NCBI RefSeq assembly: GCF_012027595.1
Contig: NZ_SNUR01000003.1
Span: 62,001 to 126,000 of the forward strand
Direction of reading: 5' to 3'
DNA: 64,000 bases
Source: Thermococcus sp. Bubb.Bath
GTDB lineage: Archaea; Methanobacteriota_B; Thermococci; Thermococcales; Thermococcaceae
Shown here: positions 28,287 through 37,402 of the stretch, piece by piece
How positions within the stretch are numbered: the first letter of the stretch is position 1
Layout: each line of letters starts with the position of its first letter
The notes under the pieces: model-generated
Databases searched by the model: none
What the model saw: only the letters and a program-made list of their open reading frames with translations
What the model was told of the DNA's origin: nothing
Program-made: the position numbers and the translations under genes

Positions 28287-29060
28287 TTGAGGAAGCTGGC
28301 AACGCTGCTCCGCTGGGAGCTGGAGGACGGCGTAAGATTGCTGCTCTTCGCCCTCGGCGTTCCCGCCTTAACCTACCTGCTGACGGTGGCGTATCTGAAG
28401 TCCCAGTGGAGTATGACCAGCCTGACTGGAGGCCATCCAGAGGCCTACGGGAAGGACTTCATCCTCAGCAGCATAACCGCCGAGCACTTCTTCAGCTACC
28501 CCATGCTCTCCCTCGGCTTCTGGATTCTCCTGAGCCTCCTCGTGGCGGTTCTTTCCGTTCTCGCCTTCCGCTACGACAGGGAGCGCGGCTACGCCCTCAC
28601 CGTCTACTCCCTCCCCTACTCCAAGGTGAGCATCTTCATAGGAAAGCTCCTCTCGGTCGTCATCCTCTCCCTCCTGGCCCTTTACATACCCCTTTTCCTC
28701 GCGGACTTCGTGCCCAACGCCGACATCGCGTCCAAGGTATGGGAAATCGTCCTGAGCTGGAGATATCTCAACCTCGTAATCTTTGCAACCTACTTCGTCC
28801 TCTTCTCGCTCTCGGTTTCCGTTCTCTTCTCAACGCTCCTGAGGGACATGTTCCTCGCGTTTATGGGAGCTTTCTTCGTTCTCGTCCTCCCGTTCTTTGC
28901 AGGGCTCAGCTGGCCGCCCTTCTCATTCCTCCCATTTATGAGCAGGGCACTCACGGGAGCCTCTCCTCTTGAGGGCTCCAACCTTCTCTGGGGGCTGGTG
29001 ATTCCCGCGGTGCTTCTGTTCGCCTCTTCAATCGCCTTCACGGGGAGGGATGTCCTGTGA
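28287..29060 (+). CDS. ABC-2 type permease, module copy 2
   Basis: A 257-residue permease with about six membrane helices, paralogous to the one at 26038 (ALTVYSLPYSKVSIFIGKLL coupling segment, YFVLFSLSVSVLFSTLLRDM). The start is taken as TTG 28287, because GAGGAGGTGATAG lies just upstream and the resulting length matches its paralogue (257 vs 255 residues). The two permeases could form a heterodimer with the single ATPase. Confidence 0.83.
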   Translation: MRKLATLLRWELEDGVRLLLFALGVPALTYLLTVAYLKSQWSMTSLTGGHPEAYGKDFILSSITAEHFFSYPMLSLGFWILLSLLVAVLSVLAFRYDRERGYALTVYSLPYSKVSIFIGKLLSVVILSLLALYIPLFLADFVPNADIASKVWEIVLSWRYLNLVIFATYFVLFSLSVSVLFSTLLRDMFLAFMGAFFVLVLPFFAGLSWPPFSFLPFMSRALTGASPLEGSNLLWGLVIPAVLLFASSIAFTGRDVL

Positions 29061-29500
29061 GGTGGAAGTTCGTTTTCATTCTCCTCCTCACCTTCCTGCT
29101 CGCTTTGGTGGGCGTTTGGGGAGCGTACCTAACCGCGAGGGGAAGTTCAGGCTTCATAGGCCCGGCAGTCCTGGCACGCACCAACTCAACGTTCAGCTAC
29201 GTTCCCATCCACTCCCCCGGCTGGATGGTTCTCAACGCGACGTTCAACGGGCGGGGAAGGGTTGTCGTCCTCGACCAGTTCACCAACGCTACTGTTTTCA
29301 ATTCCACGGTGAGCGGGCACCTAAACGCTCCCATCGTTCTCCCGCACGCGGGGAGCTACGCTCTCTACACCTCAGATGGCTCGATGACGTTTTCTGGCCA
29401 CTACCACGGGGTTTATCCGACTCTGCCGGTTCAGAGGGTTCTGTACGGTTCCATAACGATTCTGGCCCTAATCTTAGCCGTTTGGAGGTGGAAGGCATGA
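29057..29500 (+). CDS. Small anchored extracellular protein, module copy 2
   Basis: A 147-residue paralogue of the protein at 26802: an N-terminal hydrophobic segment, SPGWMVLNATFNGRGRVVVLD, VLPHAGSYALYTSDG, and a C-terminal helix ending VWRWKA. GTG 29057 overlaps the permease stop (GTGA). It is followed with ATGA overlap by the ATPase. No known family recognised. Confidence 0.7.
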   Translation: MRWKFVFILLLTFLLALVGVWGAYLTARGSSGFIGPAVLARTNSTFSYVPIHSPGWMVLNATFNGRGRVVVLDQFTNATVFNSTVSGHLNAPIVLPHAGSYALYTSDGSMTFSGHYHGVYPTLPVQRVLYGSITILALILAVWRWKA

Positions 29501-30174
29501 TAACCGCTAGAAACCTGACCAAGAGGTTCGGTAAAATCGTCGCGCTCGATGGGGTCACCGTTGAGATACCGGAGGGCACCAACCTCATCCTCGGCCCGAA
29601 CGGCGGTGGAAAGAGCACCTTCTTCAAACTGGCGACCGGGGTTTACAGGCCCAGTTCCGGGAGGATAGAGCTCTTCGGGAGGGACCCCTGGAAGGATGCC
29701 CCCGCGAAGGAAAGGGTCGGCGTTGCCTACGACCCAGTTTCGTTTCCGCCCCTCGTCTCCGGGAGGGAATGGCTTGGATTCCTGGCAAGGTCGAAGGGCT
29801 TCAGCGAGGAGGAGGTGGAGAGAGTCGCTAAGTTATTTGAGCTCGACTTCCTCGATGAACTAACGAGGAACTACTCCTCTGGCATGCTGAAGAAGCTCGC
29901 CGTCGCCCAGGCCTTCATCGGCGACCCGGAGCTGGTCATGATAGACGAACCGCTGGCAAACCTCGACTTTGAGAGTATAGGGCGCTTCATAAGACTCATG
30001 AAGAAAGAGAAAGAGGGCAGGAGTTTCCTGATAATAAGCCACATCTGGGAGCCCCTCCTCCCGGTCGTCGACAGGGTCTACGTCATAGCGGGCGGAAAAC
30101 TCATCCTCAGCGGGGAGACAAAAGAGGTGAAGGAAGAAGTCGAGAGACTGTTCAAGTTGAGGATAGACGCCTGA
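29497..30174 (+). CDS. ABC transporter ATP-binding protein
   Basis: A 225-residue nucleotide-binding subunit that closes the operon and presumably powers both permeases. Visible are Walker A GPNGGGKST, the signature NYSSGMLKKLAVAQ (SSGM in place of LSGGQ, common in this export class), Walker B LVMIDEP, D-loop LANLD and switch histidine IISH. ATG 29497 overlaps the preceding stop. Confidence 0.93.
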   Translation: MITARNLTKRFGKIVALDGVTVEIPEGTNLILGPNGGGKSTFFKLATGVYRPSSGRIELFGRDPWKDAPAKERVGVAYDPVSFPPLVSGREWLGFLARSKGFSEEEVERVAKLFELDFLDELTRNYSSGMLKKLAVAQAFIGDPELVMIDEPLANLDFESIGRFIRLMKKEKEGRSFLIISHIWEPLLPVVDRVYVIAGGKLILSGETKEVKEEVERLFKLRIDA

Positions 30175-30257
30175 CGTTCAGCTTCACTTCTACTCTTAAT
30201 ATCTGTGCTTAATCTCTGAAAAATGGGACTAAGATAAAAACACAGAGAAGCAGGGGC

Positions 30258-31061
30258 TCAGAGGTAGCCCCTGTCCTCCTCTTCCTGCGTCGACTGGGGC
30301 ATTCCCTGCTCAAGCATCGCCCTCTGCATCTCCTGGACCTTCTGGAGTATCTCCTCGGTCTCCTTGGCCCTCTCGTCGAGGGCCTTCATATCAATCTCAA
30401 TGCCGAGTATCTTCGCCACTGCGCTGAGAACCGCCTTGGCCGCCTTCGGGTCGACGATGTAGCCGAGGCTCTCCCAGAGGAGGCTTATGCCGTACATGGA
30501 GCGGAGCTTGCCCATGCCGAGGAGAAGGCCCGCGGCACCAACGATAGCTCCGCCCTCGTCCTCCCTCCAGGTTACCTCAACTGAGCAGCCCTCGAGCTTC
30601 TCCTTGTAGTGCTCAACGAGCTCCTCGTGGGTTACCGCCGCGAGAACCTTCGGCTCGCCCTGGAGCTCCGGCACCTGGTAGCCACCCATGGTGATTATCT
30701 CCCTCACCCCGAGTTCCTGGACGAGGTCGAGCATCTTTCCAATGACCTCGTAGTGTCCTAGGCTGTCAGTCGGCGGGACCTGCTGGTCGCCGGTGATTAT
30801 GATAAGGTCCCTTCCGTTCTCGTCGGGGTTCTTCCAGTAGTAGAACTCGTTCTTCATCAGCTCAACTATCGAGCCCTTCTTGATGAGAACTTGGTGCATG
30901 AAGTGGGGTGAGTATAGTTCGGCGAACTTGACGGCTCCAAGCTCCTGAATTAGGTGGTCAGCCGCAAGCTTTCCTACCAGACCTATCCCAGGAAGGCCCT
31001 CTATGAACACCGGGTCCTTCAACTGGGGCCTCTCAAGCATGTAAACGACCGTTTCCTTCAT
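30258..31061 (-). CDS. PAC2-family proteasome assembly chaperone-like protein
   Basis: A 267-residue protein of the PAC2 family (Pfam PAC2), related to the archaeal PbaA/PbaB chaperones. Diagnostic are the N-terminal IEGLPGIGLVGKLAADHLI, SPHFMHQVLI, IIITGDQQVPPTD, IITMGGYQVPE and GLLLGMG. The C-terminal tail is charged and Gln-rich (EILQKVQEMQRAMLEQGM), likely helical. It overlaps nop10 by ATGA and lies in the eif2a-nop10-pac2 operon. Confidence 0.87.
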   Translation of the reverse strand: MKETVVYMLERPQLKDPVFIEGLPGIGLVGKLAADHLIQELGAVKFAELYSPHFMHQVLIKKGSIVELMKNEFYYWKNPDENGRDLIIITGDQQVPPTDSLGHYEVIGKMLDLVQELGVREIITMGGYQVPELQGEPKVLAAVTHEELVEHYKEKLEGCSVEVTWREDEGGAIVGAAGLLLGMGKLRSMYGISLLWESLGYIVDPKAAKAVLSAVAKILGIEIDMKALDERAKETEEILQKVQEMQRAMLEQGMPQSTQEEEDRGYL

Positions 31062-31243
31062 TTTCCTGCCCCCCTGGCTATTCCCAAAAGCTCACGCTTC
31101 AGCCTGCGCCTGTACTCCCCGTAGGGGTCCTCCGGAGAGAAGCGCGGCGGGTGAGCTACCTTGGTCTCGCTCCCGCAGACAGGACAGACCTCCTTGAGCG
31201 TGTACCTGCCGCAGTTGGGGCACTTCCGTATCCTGAAGTGCAT
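31058..31243 (-). CDS. nop10: H/ACA RNP protein Nop10
   Basis: A 61-residue zinc-binding protein of the H/ACA pseudouridylation complex with Cbf5, Gar1 and L7Ae. The zinc ribbon CPNCGRYTLKEVCPVCG and the C-terminal helix SPEDPYGEYRRRLKRELLG, which packs on Cbf5, are both clear. It sits 3 bases after eif2a. A likely guide RNA for the same complex is at 46673-46740. Confidence 0.96.
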   Translation of the reverse strand: MHFRIRKCPNCGRYTLKEVCPVCGSETKVAHPPRFSPEDPYGEYRRRLKRELLGIARGAGK

Positions 31244-31246
31244 TTA

Positions 31247-32074
31247 TCACTCACCCTTCCTCTTGACCTTCTTTATCCTCTTCTCCTTCCTGAGGAGGGT
31301 TGCCTCTCCGCCGGCTTCCTTGATGACGCGGAGTATCTCCTCCGCTATGCTCTCAAGAACCTCCTCGGCCTTGTAGTAGTCCGGGGCGGTTATGTCAATC
31401 TTGTAGCGTGGGGCACCCTGATAGGAGAACTTAACTTCAATCTCCTTCTCCTCGTTGGCCCTATCCCTCGCGCGGATTAGGGCCTCCCTGATTATCTCGA
31501 CACCGTTTGGCTTGGGGACGGTTATCTCGAACTCGGCGTCAATGGTGACGCGCGGAATCTCGACATAAGACATGATTATGGGCTCAAGCGCCCCGAGCCA
31601 CTCCTCACTCACGAGGTCTTTGAGGACATCGATGCCGTTCTGGGCTGCATCCTCAAAGGCGGCGTAGACCTCTCCGTACTCTTCCTCCAGCGGAACCCAG
31701 ACTTCCTTCCACGCCGTCTCGAAGTCCTTTCCGAGCTTCTCAGCGGCCATCCTGAGGAGGTTCTCTGCCTTCTGGGCGCGCTTGTACTCCTGGAGTTTGG
31801 CCTTCCTCTGCTGCTGGTTGACGCGCTTGAGGCTCAGGTCGATGTGCCCCTTGCTCGGGTCAACACGGATGACCTTGGCGACTATCTTCTGGCCCTCCTT
31901 TACGAAGTCCCTGATGTTTTTGACCCACGTCGGGGCGACCTCGCTGATGTGCATGAAGCCCTCCTTACCCGGATACTCATCGAGCTTGAGAAATGCACCG
32001 TAAGGGTGAATGTTCTTGACAGTGGCGACAACGAACTCTCCCTCTTCGGGATACTCTTTGGCCTTTCTCGGCAT
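31247..32074 (-). CDS. eif2a: Translation initiation factor aIF2 subunit alpha
   Basis: A 275-residue subunit of the heterotrimer that brings initiator Met-tRNA to the ribosome. It has an N-terminal S1/OB domain (EGEFVVATVKNIHPYGAFLK, EGFMHISEVAPTWVKNIRDF), a helical middle domain and the C-terminal domain that binds the gamma subunit (KIDITAPDYYKAEEVLESI). GAGAGGTGATT precedes the ATG. The eukaryotic Ser51 region lies in the S1 loop. Confidence 0.96.
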   Translation of the reverse strand: MPRKAKEYPEEGEFVVATVKNIHPYGAFLKLDEYPGKEGFMHISEVAPTWVKNIRDFVKEGQKIVAKVIRVDPSKGHIDLSLKRVNQQQRKAKLQEYKRAQKAENLLRMAAEKLGKDFETAWKEVWVPLEEEYGEVYAAFEDAAQNGIDVLKDLVSEEWLGALEPIIMSYVEIPRVTIDAEFEITVPKPNGVEIIREALIRARDRANEEKEIEVKFSYQGAPRYKIDITAPDYYKAEEVLESIAEEILRVIKEAGGEATLLRKEKRIKKVKRKGE

Positions 32075-32174
32075 TAAAAATCACCTCTCCAACTTTTAGA
32101 GGGTTATCACTACCCGTCCAGTCTACGAGAAAAGCCTTTTTAAGTTTGGTGGCAAAAGCGGAAAAAACGAGAGT

Positions 32175-32390
32175 TCATGCGGGCCTACCGCTCTGCTTTA
32201 TAACCCTGAGGAGCTTTGCCTCCTCGGCCAGAACGCGGAACTTCTCCCTCTTGACTTTCTCAAGCTTTGCGCCAGCCCTGCTGCCCTGCCTGGCCATCCT
32301 AAGGAGCTTTGCTTCCTCCAGAAAAAGGTACTCCTTCTGCTTTTTAACAACACCGAGTTTCTTCCTGAGTAATTTTACACCGCTCTCCAT
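32175..32390 (-). CDS. Small basic helical protein with internal repeat
   Basis: A 71-residue, Lys/Arg-rich, probably all-helical protein with no family I recognise. It carries an internal repeat: FLEEAKLLRMARQGSRAG and VLAEEAKLLRVIKQSGRPA, about 33 residues apart. Evidence that it is a real gene: minus-strand promoter GAAAACCTTTTAAAG, ribosome site AGGTGAAGATG before ATG 32390, and head-to-tail order with eif2a. RNA or ribosome binding is possible from its charge and context but not shown. Confidence 0.6.
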   Translation of the reverse strand: MESGVKLLRKKLGVVKKQKEYLFLEEAKLLRMARQGSRAGAKLEKVKREKFRVLAEEAKLLRVIKQSGRPA

Positions 32391-32612
32391 ACATCTTCAC
32401 CTGAATAACCATAGGGTCTCCGGACTTTAAAAGGTTTTCGCTTAATGCCAACATCAAACTCGTCAATAGTCGAAAACATGGGGGAAGCTCAGTCCCCGAG
32501 AGAACCGGAGACCTTTTTAAGTACCCCTAATTTTATCACTTTGAGTGTTTTGGTAAGTTTTAAATAATATAGGAACATTAATTATTCTTGAGTATTCTCG
32601 GAGGATGCCACA
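32391..32612. other. Divergent intergenic region before the metallopeptidase locus
   Basis: 222 bases, AT-rich towards 32600. It holds the small gene's promoter on the minus strand (about 32426) and TTTTTAAG and GTTTTAAATAATATA boxes on the plus strand (about 32514 and 32557), the second probably serving the peptidase gene. Confidence 0.5.
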
Positions 32613-35238
32613 ATGAAAGAGTGGAAAAGAACCCTATCCATACTGACCCTTCTCCTCCTACTATCAAGCGTGGGGGGGAGTCATGGCCCTCAATAAACCC
32701 GAAAACCCCAAATTCATGCCAACACCAAGCCTCCCAAAACTCGTGATAACGAACATTCAAGTTCAGCCCATAACATGCGGCGGAAAAACCACGGTAAGCG
32801 TGACCCTCAACAACTACGGCGGGATCACTGGTGTGGGAACACTCAAGATATACGTCGACGGAAACCTCGCCGTCACCGTAGGAACCGAAGTCGACCCGTA
32901 CACTCCAGTAACGGAGACGGTAAAGCTCTCAGTTCAATCAGGAACCCACACGTTCAAAGCAGAAGTCGAGAATCCCACGGGAAGCAGTTCAAAAACCCTC
33001 ACAACTACCCTACACTCGGATTGGGACTGCGACGGCCTTCTCGACGAACAAGAAAACAGTTACGGCACGAACCCATACAACAAAGACACCGACGGGGATG
33101 GAATCATAGACTCCCAAGACATGAACCCCCTCGGAAACTACACGGTAACAGTCTACATTCTCCGGGCAAGAGCCCTAGAAGACGTTGACAGTGCAACAGT
33201 CGGACACAACGCGGCTGACATGAGCCTCAAAGTCACAGTCAACGGGCAAACAAAAACCCTCTTCCTAACCGACAACAAGGACGACAGCGACAAGAATAAC
33301 AAGCCCCTCGTCAGCGGCTCCAACTTAATCGACTATCTCAATAAATATGCAATAGCAAAAGCAACCTTCGACGTTCCAGACGATAAGGAAACCGTCCCAA
33401 TAACCTTCAACCTCTACGACAGAGACGATGACGGGAAGATAGACGAAATGGACGTTTCACCAGGGCCGGGATACGAGGCAAACATATACTACAACCTTAA
33501 AACCGGAACCTGGAGCGGTGATGATTACCCCGGCGATGAATGGGAGTACTACGGTTACGGACACTTAAGCGGATGCGGCGACGGCTCCTGCGGGATCGGA
33601 CCAAGAAACCCGGACAAGGACGTGAAAGTATACTCCAAGTACCAGAGCATCCTCGAAAAGAACGGGATAAAAGGGGAAATCCTGAGTGTTCATTCCTCAA
33701 CAAAAGCGAGTGAAGTAAGATGGGGCTCAAGGAGAAACCAGATCCTCATCGAAAACCCGAGAAAGGTGATGGTAGTCCAAATCCTGCTCCCCAATGGAAC
33801 CGTTAAAAACGTTACCCTCGTGAACACTTACGGGGCGAGAACGATCAAGCTCAGCCCTATAAAGCTACCAGCAAAGCCGGACGTGGCCGAAGGAGGGCTA
33901 ATGCCAGTTAATGTCTCGGCCGAGGCGTTAACCGAAGCTGGTCAAGTGAAGCTCTCCAAGACGGTTGTAACGTACTCCTCAAGCGATTACCCTGATGGCG
34001 AGATATGGTTTGTCATCGTTCCAAACGATCCTGACTTGATTCCCTTCTGGCGGGAAGTGGAGTTGAACAAGGAGCTTAAAGAGAAAGGCATATCATGGAG
34101 GTTTGACCCGAGCGATAAACTCTGGGACGATGAGTCGATGGATTACGACGGTGATGGCGTTCCCAACGCGGTCGAGCAGTTGATAGGCAAGGATCCTGCG
34201 AAGAAGGACATTCTCGGGATTAGCCTCAAGGTTTCCACGGAGTGGCCTTTGAGTGATGAGGACAAGAAGAACCTGCTTTACGGTATCAGGAAGGCCAGTG
34301 ATTTTGTTTACGATTACACTGACGGGTACGCGATGATAACCAGCGTGCAAATATGGGACGATAAAAGACACTGGAAGGATGCGGACGTGAGAGTAAACAG
34401 TTCAAGCGCCAACTTTTATGATTGGGGCTCTGATAACTGGCCTCAAACAACGACTGTGGGAGGTTACTGGATACGACGAGATGCGGGCATTCCTGACAAG
34501 TTCAAAGCCAAAGTGAGTATTGAGATGCCTAGGGAATTCGCATCACCCCTGAGAAATATGGATCATCTCGGCGAGTACATACAAGAGTGTATTCTAAGTT
34601 GTCCCATCTATCAACTTGAGGCATGTGTTCTTTCCAAATTTGCAACAGACAAAGTAAAAATTGGATCTGCAGACTATGGCAGAGCTATCGCCCACGAACT
34701 AGGTCACTACGTATTTATCCTTGGAGATGAGTATATAGACTGGAAAGGCAGAAAATACTACGTCTACGATCTTTTTGATATCCATGACATGTCTAATCCT
34801 CTGGAGATGATATTCAAAAGTGATGCATGGTGGTTCTATACTAACAACGTACCTCCCCATTCCATCATGAATAATGCCCATAGATATAGTGAAGTGAGCT
34901 GGGTCACAGATTATGAAAGGTTTGAGAGCATGCTGAAAAAAAGATTCAGAGAAGGATGGATGGATCACTTGACAGACCAATGGGGAGATCCATATAATTA
35001 CAAGGAATATTCGAACTCCGTCAGACATGAAGCTGCGTGGAATACCCTTTACAAAGTCTTAACTCTATGGGAAGGGATAATATGGGTAGAAGATCCTGAT
35101 AGGAAGGGAATTGCAGTTGGATTCAATAAAAAGATCTCCAACAATATAGAAATCAAAATCAAAGATGTGGATAGCTACATTCCAAAAACTGGCCCGTATA
35201 CCGGCGTTGGCTATTTTATGGAGGTGATCTGGGGATGA
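32613..35238 (+). CDS. Secreted HExxH metallopeptidase with Ca-binding loops; signal peptide frameshifted
   Basis: The ATG at 32613, with a GGAGG ribosome site, starts a good signal peptide (KRTLSILTLLLLLSSVG) that stops at TAA 32694. The main body is in another frame, open from 32683 (851 residues). Six instead of seven Gs at 32672-32678 would join them (SSVGGVMALNKPE). The body has an N-terminal CARDB/Ig-like domain (about 10-105), Asp-rich calcium loops (DWDCDGLLDEQE, DTDGDGIIDSQD, DRDDDGKIDEMD, DYDGDGVPNAVE), and a C-terminal zinc peptidase domain with AHELGHYVFILGDEY, resembling the HExxH...DEY of IgA-peptidase-like (M64) enzymes. It ends GPYTGVGYFMEVIWG. The catalytic third is more AT-rich than the N-terminal part. 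Confidence 0.8.
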
Positions 35239-36200
35239 AGTACTTAGTACTGCTTTCCCTCGCCTTTATCTTTCTTTTAATCGGGGGTTGGGCCTACCAC
35301 ATCCACGCTGAAAACGAGAAGCTGAAAGACCCGGAATTCATCTACGAGCACTATCTCAAGCCATATGAAACAGAGAATTACACCCTCCTTGGAGTTTACT
35401 TCGAGTTAGACCAAGGTTCAATGATAGCCTCCTGGAAGCCAAAATGGGAGTTCTACCTCTATCATCCTACTGGAAAGATCGTCAAGCTCACTATAATTCC
35501 CAAAGGCATGAGCAAAGAAGAACTCAAAACAATCCTCAGCTACACGAGTTTAACAGCGCCAGTAAACCAAGTCAAAAACCTGCCAAAATACGAGGAAGGA
35601 TTCAGGGAGAGAGTTTACCTGCCTGGGGAGGGAAAACTAATAGCGTACTCTCCAAGTGACTACGAAAAATTCAGGAAAGTATGCGTGAGCATGGGAAAAA
35701 TCCTCGACAACGGAACCTTCAAACTGATCAGGACAGTCCACGGAGTTAATGCGGTTGGAAGCCACGAGTGGTTAACCCTTGAAAACACCAGTCCCGTGAA
35801 CGGAATCATGGCTCTCACGACATCAAATGATCCGCTCTGCGAGGGCACCTGGATGGTAATTGAGCCGTACAATGAAACTCACGATCTTGTAAAGGTCATT
35901 TACCCGCACGGGAATGCAAGTGCATTGGTGAGAGCACTGGACCTGCCACTCTTTCAAGGGAATGAATACTCCAAACTTCTGAAGAAAGTTGATGAGAGCC
36001 CATGTGTTGACGTGGAAGGCACTCTAGTAAACGCTACCGGCATTTACGTTAATCCTCACGCCCAGGAGATTTTCAATCAACTGGTGCAAAAAGCACTACA
36101 GGAAAAGCAGTGCTTCAAAGTGATCCAAGTAACAGTCCTAAAGAACGGCACGGTAAGAACATGGGCAAGGGGAACAATATGGTGCGCCAGACGCCACTAA
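35235..36200 (+). CDS. Anchored extracellular protein, family A copy 1
   Basis: A 321-residue protein: one N-terminal membrane helix (VLLSLAFIFLLIGGWAYHI) and an extracellular domain with N-glycosylation sequons. Family A blocks are KDPEFIYEHYLKPYE, ALTTSNDPLCEGTWMVIEPY, VIYPHGNASALVR, NATGIYVNPHAQEIFNQ, and the end KNGTVRTWARGTIWCARR. Its ATG overlaps the peptidase stop, and the peptidase's last codons (MEVIWG) supply its ribosome site GGAGGTGATC. It may be an inhibitor, receptor or immunity partner of that peptidase; no known family recognised. Confidence 0.75.
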   Translation: MKYLVLLSLAFIFLLIGGWAYHIHAENEKLKDPEFIYEHYLKPYETENYTLLGVYFELDQGSMIASWKPKWEFYLYHPTGKIVKLTIIPKGMSKEELKTILSYTSLTAPVNQVKNLPKYEEGFRERVYLPGEGKLIAYSPSDYEKFRKVCVSMGKILDNGTFKLIRTVHGVNAVGSHEWLTLENTSPVNGIMALTTSNDPLCEGTWMVIEPYNETHDLVKVIYPHGNASALVRALDLPLFQGNEYSKLLKKVDESPCVDVEGTLVNATGIYVNPHAQEIFNQLVQKALQEKQCFKVIQVTVLKNGTVRTWARGTIWCARRH

Positions 36201-36241
36201 AATATCCAAGCATTGACGGTCTTACAGGAGATGATACCGGG

Positions 36242-36445
36242 ATGAGGAAAGACCTAGTAATCCTCAGTTTTCTTCTCGTCCTCCTCCTTTCCTTTTTTGC
36301 GTACAACGCTTACACTTACCATGAGCTCTCAACGGCGGGAGGAGCGTACAAGTTAGCCGGAATTCCAGGCAGCGGAAAAATAGACGATGACAATATAGGC
36401 CCCTACACTGGAGTCGGCTACTTCATGGAGGTGGTCTGGGGATGA
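36242..36445 (+). pseudogene. Chimeric remnant: family B anchor fused to peptidase tail
   Basis: 67 residues. The first part is a family B membrane anchor (DLVILSFLLVLLLSFFAYNA, then AYKLAGIPGSGK, compare AYKMARIPENEQ at 39851). It is joined directly to the peptidase C-terminal tail GPYTGVGYFMEVVWG. The extracellular domain and the catalytic domain are both missing, so it looks like the scar of a deletion between a family B gene and a peptidase copy. A ribosome site (AGGAGATGAT) is still present, and the tail still provides the ribosome site of the next gene, so it may be translated. Confidence 0.6.
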
Positions 36446-37371
36446 AACGCTTTGCACTGTTTTCTCTCGCATTGATCTTTCTTTTTATTGGGGGCTGGGC
36501 CTACCATATCCACGCTGAAAACGAGAAGCTGAAAGATCCAGAATTCATCTACCAGCATTACCTCAAACCCTATGAGGCAGAGAACTGCTCTATCTTGGGA
36601 GCACAGTTCGAGCTGAACAAAGGATCGCTCTTCTTCCCCTTGGAACCATCCTGGGACATCTACCTTTACTCCCCGAAGGGTGAGTTGATAGAACTCGCAA
36701 TAAGCGCCAGAAAAACAGCCAAGAAAGAAATCTCAACACTCATAAACTATTCAACCTTAAGCCTTCCACTCGCTTCGATCAAAGAAATCCCAGTGCACAG
36801 GGAGGGAGTGATACTTAGGGCATATCTTCCAGATGGCAACAGGCTAAAGGAGTACTCGGAAGATAAGCTAAAATGTGTTAATCTAAGTGCGGCCCTTGAC
36901 AACAGGACCCTCAAACTCCTTCAATCCCTACGGGGAAGGAAATGGCTCGATGTAGTGAACACGACGGTTGGCGGGGTTTTTGCCCTCACGACATCAAACA
37001 GCCCGCTCTGCCAGGGCTCCTGGATGGCCATCACTCCTTACATCCCAAGCCAGGATGAAGTGAGGGTTCTCTATCCTCACGGCAACGCCTCAGGATTTAC
37101 AAAGCCTCTGGAAGCACCCACTTTCAACGGTGAGGACTACCTGCACCTATTGAAGGAACTTAGAAATCACACCAGCACGGTTACGGAGTGCGTTCTCGTC
37201 AACGCTACCGGCATTTACGTTAATCCTCACGCCCAGGAAATATTCAACAGAACCGTATCTATAGCAATAAAGGAAAAACGGTGTTTTGCCATTGACCAAG
37301 TAATAGTCCTGAAGAACGGCACGGTGAGAACGTGGGGAAGGGGGACAGTATGGTGCTTCAGACGGGACTGA
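36442..37371 (+). CDS. Anchored extracellular protein, family A copy 2
   Basis: A 309-residue paralogue of the 35235 protein: membrane anchor (FSLALIFLFIGGWAYHI), KDPEFIYQHYLKPYE, ALTTSNSPLCQGSWMAITPY, LYPHGNASG, NATGIYVNPHAQEIFN, and the end KNGTVRTWGRGTVWCFRR. The anchor-proximal and the NATGIYVNPHAQ segments are nearly identical to copy 1 at DNA level while the middle differs, a pattern of duplication with diversification or gene conversion. Its ATG overlaps the stop of the chimeric remnant. Confidence 0.75.
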   Translation: MKRFALFSLALIFLFIGGWAYHIHAENEKLKDPEFIYQHYLKPYEAENCSILGAQFELNKGSLFFPLEPSWDIYLYSPKGELIELAISARKTAKKEISTLINYSTLSLPLASIKEIPVHREGVILRAYLPDGNRLKEYSEDKLKCVNLSAALDNRTLKLLQSLRGRKWLDVVNTTVGGVFALTTSNSPLCQGSWMAITPYIPSQDEVRVLYPHGNASGFTKPLEAPTFNGEDYLHLLKELRNHTSTVTECVLVNATGIYVNPHAQEIFNRTVSIAIKEKRCFAIDQVIVLKNGTVRTWGRGTVWCFRRD

Positions 37372-37381
37372 AATCAACTCC

Positions 37382-37402
37382 ATGGAGGTGGTCTGGGGAT
37401 GA
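37382..37402 (+). repeat. Remnant of peptidase tail/ribosome-site junction
   Basis: ATGGAGGTGGTCTGGGGATG, identical to the end of the chimeric remnant (36426-36446), stands here without any upstream reading frame. It encodes the tail MEVVWG and serves as ribosome site for the gene at 37399. It shows that a peptidase end once lay here too. Confidence 0.75.

Noticed and set aside
28406-28972. 188-codon plus-strand frame rich in Pro/Arg/His
   Set aside because: Out-of-frame reading of the second ABC permease; composition is not protein-like and the permease frame has clear membrane helices.
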